NCBI GenBank assembly: GCA_964455095.1
Contig: CAYVUV010000178.1
Location: 1-42,586 of the forward strand
Direction: 5' to 3'
Length of the DNA stretch: 42,586 nt
DNA from: CAYVUV01 sp964455095
Lineage (GTDB): Bacteria > Desulfobacterota > Binatia > HRBIN30 > CADEER01
The translations under genes were made by a program, and so were the position numbers. This document shows positions 9,167 to 16,264 of this stretch, one piece after another; within the stretch, counting starts at the first letter, position 1; each line of letters begins with the position of its first letter. Below the pieces are notes generated by a model. That model worked only from the letters and a program-made list of their open reading frames with translations. It made no database searches and was not told the origin of the DNA.

Positions 9167-9514
9167 CTATGGTTCGTCCGCCAGCCGTTTGCACTCGGCC
9201 TTCGTCGGCATCGTGCGCTGGCAGCGCAGGGTTTCGGTGACGCCGGAGGACAGCTGCGCGCAGGCGTTGTCGATGCCGGTGCGCATGCCTTCTTCTTCGG
9301 TCTTGCCGGTGACGGTGCGGCAGACGGAGCCGCCGCCGAAGGTCATGCAGACTTCGCACTGGAAGTCGCTGACCTGGAAGCTCGTGTAGATGACCACCGC
9401 CATCACCGGGCCGAGGACGGCCAGCGTGACGATGGCGTTGCGCCAGGGGTGTTTGCGTTTCACGTCAACCAGTGCGCGGTCGGTCCGGGAGTCGGCACAC
9501 CGGCTGACCGGCAT
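9167..9514 (-). CDS. Small single-pass membrane protein with a Cys-rich domain
   Basis: 115 residues from the ATG at 9514, which has GGGAG five bases upstream; a GTG at 9463 giving 99 residues is the alternative and lacks a clear ribosome site. One membrane helix (NAIVTLAVLGPVMAVVIY) is followed by an exported domain with FQCEVCMTF, VCRTV, NACAQL and RCQRT, plus one more Cys near the end. The CxxC and spaced Cys residues suggest disulfides or metal binding in the periplasm. It looks like a conserved but unnamed protein of deltaproteobacteria-like genomes. The function is unknown. Confidence 0.65.
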   Translation of the reverse strand: MPVSRCADSRTDRALVDVKRKHPWRNAIVTLAVLGPVMAVVIYTSFQVSDFQCEVCMTFGGGSVCRTVTGKTEEEGMRTGIDNACAQLSSGVTETLRCQRTMPTKAECKRLADEP

Positions 9515-9536
9515 GCCGACTCCCGTTCCTTCTTTT

Positions 9537-9569
9537 TTACAGCTTGCTCAACACCGACTCGGCGCTCTA
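9537..9569 (-). other. In-frame TAG followed by the missing C-terminus of the peroxiredoxin
   Basis: After GPGLSA the peroxiredoxin frame has TAG (9567-9569), then codons for SAESVLSKL and a TAA at 9537-9539. Prx5-type enzymes normally end in a segment like GLSxSSAExVLxxL, so the codons after the TAG are the natural C-terminus. A single TCG-to-TAG change explains the interruption. TAG also ends the acyl-CoA dehydrogenase at 19927, so genome-wide recoding of TAG is unlikely. Confidence 0.8.
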
Positions 9570-10022
9570 GGCGCTGAGCCCGGGGCCCGGTTCGACTAGA
9601 AGCTCTTGCACCTTGCCGTCGTTGACGATCATGGCGTAGCGCTGCGAGCGCGCGCCCATGCCGAAGCCGCTCGCGTCGAGCGTCAGACCGACCGCCTTGG
9701 TGAACTCGCCGTTGCCGTCGGCCAGCATGCGCACCTTGCCGCCCGCCTTCTGGTCCTTGCCCCAGGCGCCCATGACGAACGCGTCGTTCACCGACAGGCA
9801 GACGATGTCGTTGACGCCCTTCGCCTTGATCGCGTCGGCCTGCTCGACGAACCCCGGCAGGTGCTTCATCGAGCACGTCGGCGTGAACGCCCCCGGCACG
9901 GCGAAGACGACGACCTTCTTGCCTTTGAAGATCTCGCCGACGGTCACGTCCTTGGGGCCCCCGTCGCCCATTTCCTTCAACTTCAGATCGAGCGGTAGCG
10001 TATCTCCAGCCTTGATGGTCAT
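9567..10022 (-). CDS. Peroxiredoxin, Prx5/redoxin type, with a premature amber stop
   Basis: 151 residues of an AhpC/TSA-redoxin fold. The peroxidatic Cys50 is in VPGAFTPTCS, and CLSVNDAFVMGAW and ADGNGEFTKAVGL are typical of the Prx5 group, which reduces hydroperoxides using glutaredoxin or thioredoxin in the cytoplasm. The frame stops at TAG, but nine more codons (SAESVLSKL) and a TAA follow in frame and match the family C-terminus. The catalytic core is intact, so the short form may still work, though the missing end helps close the fold. It stands alone, 92 bases downstream of the LLM oxidoreductase gene. Confidence 0.92.
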   Translation of the reverse strand: MTIKAGDTLPLDLKLKEMGDGGPKDVTVGEIFKGKKVVVFAVPGAFTPTCSMKHLPGFVEQADAIKAKGVNDIVCLSVNDAFVMGAWGKDQKAGGKVRMLADGNGEFTKAVGLTLDASGFGMGARSQRYAMIVNDGKVQELLVEPGPGLSA

Positions 10023-10114
10023 ATCCCAATCCTCCTGTGGTTATGGCGACGGCTCGCGCCGCCGCCGTATCCCGTTGGTTTACCTTTGGTGCCCGGCCCG
10101 TTCAACGGGGGTGG

Positions 10115-11137
10115 TCACTGCGACTCGGCCACCACGCGCAGCGCTTCGACCTGCTGCGTGCCGCAGATGAGCGTCGTGATCCCCGACTCGCGCCAGGCGC
10201 CGAGGCGGTCGCGGATGCGCTCCTTCGGCCCCACCAGCGAGACCTCGTCGGCGAGTTGGTCGGGAACGGTCGCAGCGGCCTCGTCTTTCTTGCCGTCGAG
10301 GTAGAGGTCCTGAATCTTCTTCGCCTCCGCTTCGAAGCCGTAACGGCAGGCAAGGTCGTTGTAGAAGTTCTTGCCGCGCGCGCCCATGCCGCCGATGTAC
10401 AGCGCCAGGCCGGGCTTGATGCGGTTGAGCAGCGCCGGCACGTCGTCGCCGAGCATGACCGTACATGACGTCGCGATGTCGAAGTTGTGCAGGCCCTTGC
10501 CGTTACCGGCGCGCGCGAAGCCGCGCGTCAGCGCGTCCTTGAAGGCGTGGGTCCGGTACGGCGAGTACCACACCGGCAGCCAGCCGTCGGCGATCTCGGC
10601 CGTCTGCTCGACGCTCTTCGGCCCGATGGCCGCTATGTAGATCGGAATCTGGCGGCCGTGCAGGATGCAGCGCAGCGGCTTGCCGAGACCGCTCGCACCC
10701 GGCCCGCGGTAGGGAATCTGGTAGTGCTCGCCTTCGTGCTCGAGCGGCTTCTCGCGCGCCCAGATGGCGCGCACGATCTCGACGAACTCGCGCGTGCGCA
10801 GCAACGGCTTGCCGTAGGGCACGCCGTGCCAGCCTTCGACGACCTGCGGACCCGACACGCCGAGCCCGAGCAGGAAGCGGCCGCCGGAGAGCTGATCGAG
10901 CGACGTCGCGGTCATCGCCGTCATCGCCGGCGAGCGCGCCGGCATTTGCATGATGCCGGTGGCGACGTGGATCTTCTCCGTCCGCGCCGCGATGAAGGCG
11001 GCCGTGGTCACCGCGTCGCCGCCGTACGCCTCGGCTGTCCACGCCGAGTGAAAGCCGAGCTTGTCCGCCTCCATGATCAGCGGCAGGTTGATCGCCACGC
11101 GCGGCCCCATCGAGCCGGCGCTGATTCCGAATCGCAT
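10115..11137 (-). CDS. LLM-class (F420-dependent type) oxidoreductase
   Basis: 340 residues with the luciferase-like TIM barrel: the N-terminal RFGISAGSMGP, ADKLGFHSAWTAEAYGGDA, a TGIMQMPARSP strand-turn, and SGGRFLLGLGVSGPQVVEGWHG, which in this family lies at the cofactor pocket. The C-terminal LVGPKERIRDRL helix is also typical. Members use F420 or FMN to oxidise or reduce alcohols, steroids or other hydrophobic substrates; the substrate here is unknown. GGGGAGG lies seven bases before the ATG. Its position near acyl-CoA dehydrogenase and enoyl-CoA hydratase genes suggests a role in lipid or hydrocarbon breakdown. Confidence 0.88.
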   Translation of the reverse strand: MRFGISAGSMGPRVAINLPLIMEADKLGFHSAWTAEAYGGDAVTTAAFIAARTEKIHVATGIMQMPARSPAMTAMTATSLDQLSGGRFLLGLGVSGPQVVEGWHGVPYGKPLLRTREFVEIVRAIWAREKPLEHEGEHYQIPYRGPGASGLGKPLRCILHGRQIPIYIAAIGPKSVEQTAEIADGWLPVWYSPYRTHAFKDALTRGFARAGNGKGLHNFDIATSCTVMLGDDVPALLNRIKPGLALYIGGMGARGKNFYNDLACRYGFEAEAKKIQDLYLDGKKDEAAATVPDQLADEVSLVGPKERIRDRLGAWRESGITTLICGTQQVEALRVVAESQ

Positions 11138-11220
11138 GCTGTGTCCTCCCCGCCCGGGGTTCTACGGGCGAACCGGCAATGGGGTCAACCGGCGGCTTGA
11201 GAGCTCTGAGGAAAGTCTTG

Positions 11221-11303
11221 GCCGCAAAAAGGCGCAAGAGGCACAAAAACCAGACGCATTGATTCCCGTTCCCCTTTTTGCACCTTTTGCGCATTTTCGC
11301 GGC
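11221..11303. repeat. Imperfect 31-base inverted repeat (REP/MITE-like palindromic unit)
   Basis: The arms 11221-11251 and 11273-11303 pair at 24 of 31 positions around a 21-base spacer. The arms are built from GCAAAAAGGCGC- and GCACAAAAA-type words, A+T-rich islands in a G+C-rich region. The outer end carries the TAG stop of the NUDIX gene. Palindromic units of this wording recur as interspersed repeats in many bacterial genomes, which suggests an inserted mobile unit that also works as a transcript-end hairpin. Confidence 0.7.
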
Positions 11304-11746
11304 TATTCATTCACCGCCTGTTCCCGCACCCGGTCGAGAAACTCGCGCTGCGCGGCGATCATGAGCTCGGGCGCCTGGTCGATCGGGTAGAAGCGGCAGA
11401 CGTCGTTCTCGCCGTCCGGGCTGCGGCAGCGTCCGCGCTCGTCGAAGTCGCCGGCACTGGCCGGATCGACCGTGGCCCAGAAGGCGTGCACGACCTTGCC
11501 CGACTTCTGCACGACGCTTCCCAGCGCGGCGCGGATCGCGACGCGCAGGCCGGTCTCCTCCAGCGTTTCGCGCGCCGCAGCGGCGGCGAGATCCTCGTCC
11601 GCTTCGACCAGGCCTTTCGGAATGCCGAACAGCGGGCGCTTGAACGTCGCCCCGCGCGCGTGGACGAGCAAGACCTCGAGTCCTGCCGCCCCCTGGCGGG
11701 TTACGACACAGCCGGCAGAGACCAGAGCCTTGCGCGCGGCGGGCAT
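11303..11746 (-). CDS. NUDIX hydrolase
   Basis: 147 residues from the ATG at 11746. The Nudix box is complete: G-LVEAD-E-DLAAAAA-RE-TL-EE-T-GL, with the metal-binding Glu residues of REtlEE present. The N-terminus AGCVVTRQG and VLLVHARG and the C-terminal FYPIDQAPELM are typical of small housekeeping members that hydrolyse nucleoside diphosphate compounds such as dinucleoside polyphosphates or ADP-ribose. It lies 23 bases after the acyl-CoA dehydrogenase stop on the same strand, so it is probably cotranscribed. Its stop codon lies inside the right arm of the inverted repeat. Confidence 0.9.
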   Translation of the reverse strand: MPAARKALVSAGCVVTRQGAAGLEVLLVHARGATFKRPLFGIPKGLVEADEDLAAAAARETLEETGLRVAIRAALGSVVQKSGKVVHAFWATVDPASAGDFDERGRCRSPDGENDVCRFYPIDQAPELMIAAQREFLDRVREQAVNE

Positions 11747-11769
11747 GGCACCGGCGAGCGCTGGGGACC

Positions 11770-12906
11770 TCAGGAGCGCGGCAGGCCGAGCACGCGCTGC
11801 GCGACGATGTTGCGCTGCACTTCGCTGGTGCCGCCGGCGATGGTCATCGAGCGGTCGTAGAGGAATTGATATGACAGCTTGCCGCCGTCCGGCGCATCCT
11901 CTTCCCAGAGGCTGCCGTAGAGGCCCAGCATGTCGACGCCGGCTTCCGAGAAGCGCTGCGTCAGCTCGGTCGACATCAGCTTCATGCCGGCGGAGAGATG
12001 CGGGTTGAGGCGCCCGTTCAGGTCGTCGCTCATCGAGCGCAACCCCGCCGCCTTGGTGATCTGCGCCTTGATGGCGAGGTCCGAAATGCGCTGGCGCCAG
12101 ATCGGATCCTTCGTCAGGCCGCGCCGGCGCGCCAGGTTGACCAGGCGCTCGAGCGTCTGGTCGACGCGGATCGAGCCGGCGATGCCGCTGCGCTCGTTGA
12201 TCAGGGCCGAGGTGACGACCTCCCAGCCCTGCCCTTCGGCGCCGAGCCGGTTGGTGACCGGCACGCGCACCTCGTTCATGAACACCTCGTTGAACTCGCA
12301 GTCGCCGGTGATCTGGCGAATCGGCCGCACCTCGACGCCCGGCGACTTGAGATCCATCAGCAGCAGCGTCAGGCCGGCCCACTTCTTGCCCTCGGTCGAG
12401 GTCCGCACCAGGACGAAGTACCAGTCCGAGATGTGCGCGATCGTCGTCCACACCTTCTGCCCGGTGACGACATAGTAATCGCCATCGCGCTCGGCGCGCG
12501 TCTTGGCCGCCGCCATGTCACTGCCGGCGCCGGGCTCCGAGTAGCCCGTCGCCCAGATCTCCTCGGCGTTCAGGATCGGGCCGAGAAAGCGCTGCTTCTG
12601 CTCTTCCGTGCCGTAGCGGATGATCGCCGGGCCCACCCACCAGATCGCCATCGAGTTGATGACGCCGGGCGCGTTGGCGCGCGCCAGCTCCTCGTTGAGG
12701 ATGGCCTGCTGGATCTTCGACAGCTTCGCGCCGCCGTACTCCTTCGGCCAGCCGGCGCCGAGGTAACCCGCCTGGTGCAAGCGGCGCTGCCAGGCGCGGG
12801 ACGCCTCCAGATCGCGGCGCTCGCTCGGGTGCGGAACGTTCTCCGTCACCCACTTCCGCACGGTCGCGCGAAACGCTTCTTCCTCGGGCGAGTAGCTCAG
12901 ATCCAT
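11770..12906 (-). CDS. Acyl-CoA dehydrogenase
   Basis: 378 residues of the standard acyl-CoA dehydrogenase fold: an N-terminal helical domain, the middle FAD-binding strand motif GYSEPGAGSDMAAAKTRAER with YVVTGQKVWTT, and the C-terminal MTIAGGTSEVQRNIVAQRVL. It oxidises acyl-CoA to enoyl-CoA with FAD. The C-terminal motif has IAGGTSE where medium-chain enzymes have YEGTS, a variant common in FadE-type groups, so the base may lie elsewhere or in a partner subunit. AGGAG lies five bases upstream of the ATG. It heads a probable transcription unit with the NUDIX gene. No copy of the regulatory palindrome is seen in front of it. Confidence 0.93.
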   Translation of the reverse strand: MDLSYSPEEEAFRATVRKWVTENVPHPSERRDLEASRAWQRRLHQAGYLGAGWPKEYGGAKLSKIQQAILNEELARANAPGVINSMAIWWVGPAIIRYGTEEQKQRFLGPILNAEEIWATGYSEPGAGSDMAAAKTRAERDGDYYVVTGQKVWTTIAHISDWYFVLVRTSTEGKKWAGLTLLLMDLKSPGVEVRPIRQITGDCEFNEVFMNEVRVPVTNRLGAEGQGWEVVTSALINERSGIAGSIRVDQTLERLVNLARRRGLTKDPIWRQRISDLAIKAQITKAAGLRSMSDDLNGRLNPHLSAGMKLMSTELTQRFSEAGVDMLGLYGSLWEEDAPDGGKLSYQFLYDRSMTIAGGTSEVQRNIVAQRVLGLPRS

Positions 12907-12996
12907 GCGGGACTCCTGATGTCTTGGCGGTCGAGATGCGGCAGAGGGCAGAACGTCGAACCTACCACGGCGTGTTGCCGGCGCAATGGGCGGCGG

Positions 12997-14163
12997 TTAC
13001 GGGCACCCTTCGAGGCTCGCCTGCACGGCGCCGACCAGCTCGTCGATGGTCACGGCACCACCGCCGTCGGCATCGGCGGCGGAACAGTTCTGACCCGACG
13101 CCCCCAGCGCGATGTTGACGGCGCGAATCAACTCATCGATGGTGACATCGGTGTTGCCATCGCAATCGCCGACGCACGCGGGCGGTGCGGTGGCCGTCGG
13201 CGTCGGTTCGATCGCGGTTTGCGTGGCCGTCGCGGACGCCGACTGCGTCGGCGTCACAGTCGCGGTGCTGCTCGGCGTGGCGGTCGGCGTTCGGGTCGCG
13301 GACCGCGTCGACGACGGCGTCGCCGTCGCGGTCCGAGTGACCGTAGCGGTGGGCGTGCTGGTCGGTGTCACCGTCGCTGTCGGCGTGATCGTCGCCGTGG
13401 GAGTGTGCGTCGGCGTCGGCGTCACGGTCGCGCGCACGAGCACTTGCCCGTCGATACCGGTGGTCTCGAACGCCGTGCCATTTGCATCGCTGGTGCCGAC
13501 GCCGAGCACGGCGATGAGGTACTCACCGGGCAGCGTGCCGGGCGGCACGAGCACTTCGCACTCGTAGAGCTTGGCCCCGTCGAGCACCGACTGAAAGCCC
13601 GGCCGCGTGCGCACCAGGGCCAGCACGCGGGCGCAGTCGGAGCTCGGATCGCAGCCGGTGGGCGCGAAGGCGAACGCCGCGGTCACGGTCGGCGCGATGT
13701 CCTCTCCCGCCGCACATGCGGGCAGCCCGCCCGTGTCCGCTACGATCCTGGCTTGGGGCGCGAACGACAGGGCGTTCTGCGTCGCCGCGACGTCCTCCCC
13801 CATCGCATTGAGCGAAACGCTAATGCGCCGCGGTTGCGGCGGAACAACCACGGCGCTGACATTGATGGACGGTGCGTTGGGCAGGGGGGGCGGCGCCAGC
13901 GAGGGCGGCGCGCACGCGCCGAGCGCATCGGCCTGGGCGGCATTGACCTCGGCGGGGGACACGACATCGTCGCCGTCGGTGTCGGCGGCCTCGCAGCCGG
14001 TCAGTGCAGCCCCGCTAAAGGCGATGTTCTGCACGCGCACCAGTTCTTCCACCGCAACGACGCCGTCGTCATTGCAGTCGCCGGCGCAGGACTGCGCCGG
14101 CAGGCGCACGGCGGAGAGCATGAGCAGCGCCACGGCAGCGAACAGCGTGCATCCCGCCTTCAT
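12997..14163 (-). CDS. Secreted protein with two dockerin-like domains and a cohesin-like domain
   Basis: 388 residues. A signal peptide (1 to about 24, LLMLSAVRLPAQS) leads into a dockerin-like EF-hand pair: CAGDCNDDGVVAVEELVRVQ and DTDGDDVVSPAEV. A cohesin-like beta domain follows (about 95-245, with GAKLYECEVLVPPGTLPGEY), then a Thr-Pro/Thr-Ala linker (about 245-330) and a second dockerin-like pair, CVGDCDGNTDVTIDELIRAV and DADGGGAVTIDELVGAV. The Asp/Asn residues would bind calcium. It therefore shares linker style and cohesin-like modules with the giant protein at 1-6711. AAGGAG lies seven bases before the ATG. A role in calcium-dependent assembly on or outside the cell is inferred; no enzyme domain is seen. 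Confidence 0.82.
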   Translation of the reverse strand: MKAGCTLFAAVALLMLSAVRLPAQSCAGDCNDDGVVAVEELVRVQNIAFSGAALTGCEAADTDGDDVVSPAEVNAAQADALGACAPPSLAPPPLPNAPSINVSAVVVPPQPRRISVSLNAMGEDVAATQNALSFAPQARIVADTGGLPACAAGEDIAPTVTAAFAFAPTGCDPSSDCARVLALVRTRPGFQSVLDGAKLYECEVLVPPGTLPGEYLIAVLGVGTSDANGTAFETTGIDGQVLVRATVTPTPTHTPTATITPTATVTPTSTPTATVTRTATATPSSTRSATRTPTATPSSTATVTPTQSASATATQTAIEPTPTATAPPACVGDCDGNTDVTIDELIRAVNIALGASGQNCSAADADGGGAVTIDELVGAVQASLEGCP

Positions 14164-14296
14164 ACACGGTCTCCTTGGGCCCTCTGGCTATCAATCGACC
14201 GGCTCGCCGGCTCGTGGGGTGAAGCGTGCTCCCTCGCGATCAGTTCGACTCCAACTCATTCCCCAGGCGCGCGACCTGAGTCAAGCCGCGCGCGGT

Positions 14297-15097
14297 CTAG
14301 CGCGCCTTCCACACCGGTTTGCGCTTCTCGACGAAGGCGCGCGGGCCCTCCTTGTGGTCGTCGGACCCTTCGACCACTTTCAGATAGCCGACGGCGATCT
14401 CGTCGGCCTGCTCGACCGGCAGCCCGAGCCCGCGCAGGATGCCCATCTTGGTGCCCCACACCGCCAGCGGCGCGTTCTGCACGATCATCCCGGCCAGCTC
14501 GCGGGCGCGGTCCATCAGCTGTTCGTGCGGCACGACCTCGGTCACCAGGCCGACCTCGTAGGCGCGCTGCGCGCTCATGCGCTCGTGGTTCCCGAGCAGC
14601 GCCATGCGCATGCAGACAGCCACCGGCACGCGGCGCGCCATGTTCACCATCTCGTGCGACGAGACATAGCCGATCGAGACGTGCGGATCGAAGAACGTGG
14701 CGCGGTCCGAGGCGATCGGGATGTCGGCCTCCGTCACGTGGTCGAGCGATACGCCGGCCACCATGCCATTGATCGCCGCGATCACCGGCTTGTGGATGTT
14801 CATGCGCCGCGGCGTCGGCAGCACGCGGACACCCTCGTGCATGCACAGCTCCCGCCAGCGATCGATCTTGGTGAAGCCGCGGGAGTCGAGCACTTGCACG
14901 TCGGCGCCGCTCGAGAACGCGCGCCCGGCACCGGTGATGATGGCGACCCAGATGTCAGGATCGTCCTTCACCTGCTGCCAACAGGCGCGCAGGTCGTCCT
15001 TCATCTGTTGATTGACCGCGTTCAACCGGTCGGGCCGGTTCAACGTGATCGTCGCGATGCGCTCGCTGACCTCGAACTGCACTGTTTCGAACGACAT
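14297..15097 (-). CDS. Enoyl-CoA hydratase/isomerase family protein
   Basis: 266 residues of the crotonase fold: TITLNRPDRLNAVNQQM, the oxyanion strand GRAFSSGADV, then INGMVAGVSLDHVTEADIPI and RMSAQRAYEVGLVTEVV. In ordinary hydratases the second oxyanion segment reads GGGCE and the next reads PE; here these positions read GVSLD and DPH, so both usual catalytic Glu residues appear replaced. It may be an isomerase, hydrolase or other crotonase reaction rather than a hydratase. GGAGGAG precedes the ATG. It is divergent from the PaaK-like gene, with a copy of the TetR-type palindrome in the shared region. Confidence 0.88.
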   Translation of the reverse strand: MSFETVQFEVSERIATITLNRPDRLNAVNQQMKDDLRACWQQVKDDPDIWVAIITGAGRAFSSGADVQVLDSRGFTKIDRWRELCMHEGVRVLPTPRRMNIHKPVIAAINGMVAGVSLDHVTEADIPIASDRATFFDPHVSIGYVSSHEMVNMARRVPVAVCMRMALLGNHERMSAQRAYEVGLVTEVVPHEQLMDRARELAGMIVQNAPLAVWGTKMGILRGLGLPVEQADEIAVGYLKVVEGSDDHKEGPRAFVEKRKPVWKAR

Positions 15098-15173
15098 GCT
15101 CGCTCCTCCTGCGGTGTGGCGTGCCCCGCGTCCCCGCGCCCGGCTTGCACCCGATTGCCACCGATGTTACGCG

Positions 15174-15191
15174 AGCTAACACATGTTAGCC
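15174..15191. promoter_or_regulatory. Operator-like palindrome A (enoyl-CoA hydratase / PaaK-like divergent region)
   Basis: GCTAACA-CA-TGTTAGC (15175-15190) is a perfect 7-bp inverted repeat with a 2-base spacer. It is identical over 17 of 18 positions to the site in front of the tetR gene at 23063. It lies 78 bases upstream of the enoyl-CoA hydratase ATG and overlaps the first possible start codon of the PaaK-like gene (15183). Confidence 0.75.
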
Positions 15192-16127
15192 ACGGGCAGC
15201 AAGGAAGCCGCGACGCGCGTCGATCCAGCCGCGCTGTTACCGTCGGCAGCGGCGCTCGACGCGTCGCGCCGCGCACGCCTGACGGCGCTGCTCGAACGCC
15301 TGGCGACCCCGGCCGCCCCGCTCGACAGCCTGCCGATCCTCACCGGCGCCAACCTCGCCGCCGCAGTGGCGTCGCACCCGCCTTTCGGTCCGTGGCAGGT
15401 GCGACAAAGCGCGCTGATTCGCGCCGGCCTGGCGACCGCGGCGGTGCCGCAACCGGTGCCGATCGCCTGGAGCCGCGACGACCTCGATGACGAAGCACAG
15501 CTCGGCGCGCGCGCCCTGTGGCGGGCCGGGTTGCGGCCGCGCGGGCGCAGCTCGGACTGTCTCGAAGGCGGCCTGGTCACGCCTGGTACGCTGGCGATCT
15601 CCGATGCGCTCGACGCCCTCGACGCGCTGGCGCTGCCGGTCGGCCCCATCACCAGCGCCGCTGCGCTGCAGCGGGCGCGCGAGGTGTGGGACATCGTGCA
15701 GCCGCAGCTGCTGATCGCCGCCGCGCCGACCTGGACGTTCCTGCAGGATTCGGGCGAGCCCTTGCCCGCGCCGGGCATTGCGGTCGTGCTCACACCCGAC
15801 GACTGCGCCGCACTCGTCGCGCCGCCGCGCGCCGAGGTCTACCGGATTCTCTCGCTGCCGCAGGTGTGCACGTTCCTCGCCGGCGAATGCGCTGTGCACG
15901 ATGGGTTGCACCTTGCCGAAGACGCGGTGTGTGCCGAGATCGTCGACCCGCGCAACGGTGCGGCGGTGCCGGACGGCCGCGAGGGTTGCCTACTGGTGAC
16001 GGGGTTGAACCGCACGCTCGCAGTGGCGCGTTTCGACACCGGGCTGCGCGGCGCGCTCGAACGGGGGGCGTGCTCGTGCGGTGATCAGTCTGCGCGGCTG
16101 CGGCTCAGTGTGGCGGCAGTGCGCTAG
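15183..16127 (+). CDS. Degenerate phenylacetate-CoA ligase (PaaK)-like protein
   Basis: 314 residues against about 430 for PaaK. Matching segments are WSRDDLDDEAQLGARALWRA (adenylate-forming fold), VWDIVQPQLLIAAAPTWTFL, and the C-terminal part AGECAVHDGLHLAEDAVCAE, DPRNGAAVPDGREGCLLVTG and CSCGDQS. Where PaaK has the phosphate-binding SSGTTGxP loop this protein has RAGLATAAVPQP, so ATP-dependent ligase activity is doubtful. It may be a regulatory or acyl-CoA-binding relative. The start is uncertain: ATG 15183 lies inside the operator and has no ribosome site, and a stop codon at 15177 prevents an upstream start, so the mRNA could be leaderless or the start may lie further in. Confidence 0.65.
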   Translation: MLATGSKEAATRVDPAALLPSAAALDASRRARLTALLERLATPAAPLDSLPILTGANLAAAVASHPPFGPWQVRQSALIRAGLATAAVPQPVPIAWSRDDLDDEAQLGARALWRAGLRPRGRSSDCLEGGLVTPGTLAISDALDALDALALPVGPITSAAALQRAREVWDIVQPQLLIAAAPTWTFLQDSGEPLPAPGIAVVLTPDDCAALVAPPRAEVYRILSLPQVCTFLAGECAVHDGLHLAEDAVCAEIVDPRNGAAVPDGREGCLLVTGLNRTLAVARFDTGLRGALERGACSCGDQSARLRLSVAAVR

Positions 16128-16195
16128 CACTCGGTCCGAGGGGACCACAGCACACGGAGCCGCTGCGCGGTTCGTTTCATCACCCCCCATCCAAA

Positions 16196-16240
16196 CCTTC
16201 CCCCGCAAGGGGGGGGAAGGCTTTCGGCCCGCGGCGGGCC
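16196..16240. repeat. Double hairpin, REP-like element between convergent genes
   Basis: CCTTCCCCC (16196-16204) pairs with GGGGGAAGG (16212-16220), and GGCCCGC-G-GCGGGCC (16226-16240) forms a second perfect stem. The wording, a run of C, GCAA, then a run of G, is like interspersed repeats common in proteobacterial genomes. It lies between the ends of the PaaK-like and glpD genes and could stop transcription from both sides. Confidence 0.6.
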
Positions 16241-16264
16241 TTACGGAGGGAGCGGCAGCCGCAA

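Noticed and set aside
9537..9569. Reassignment of TAG to an amino acid in this genome
   Set aside because: TAG ends other intact genes here, for example the acyl-CoA dehydrogenase at 19927 and the NUDIX gene at 11303.
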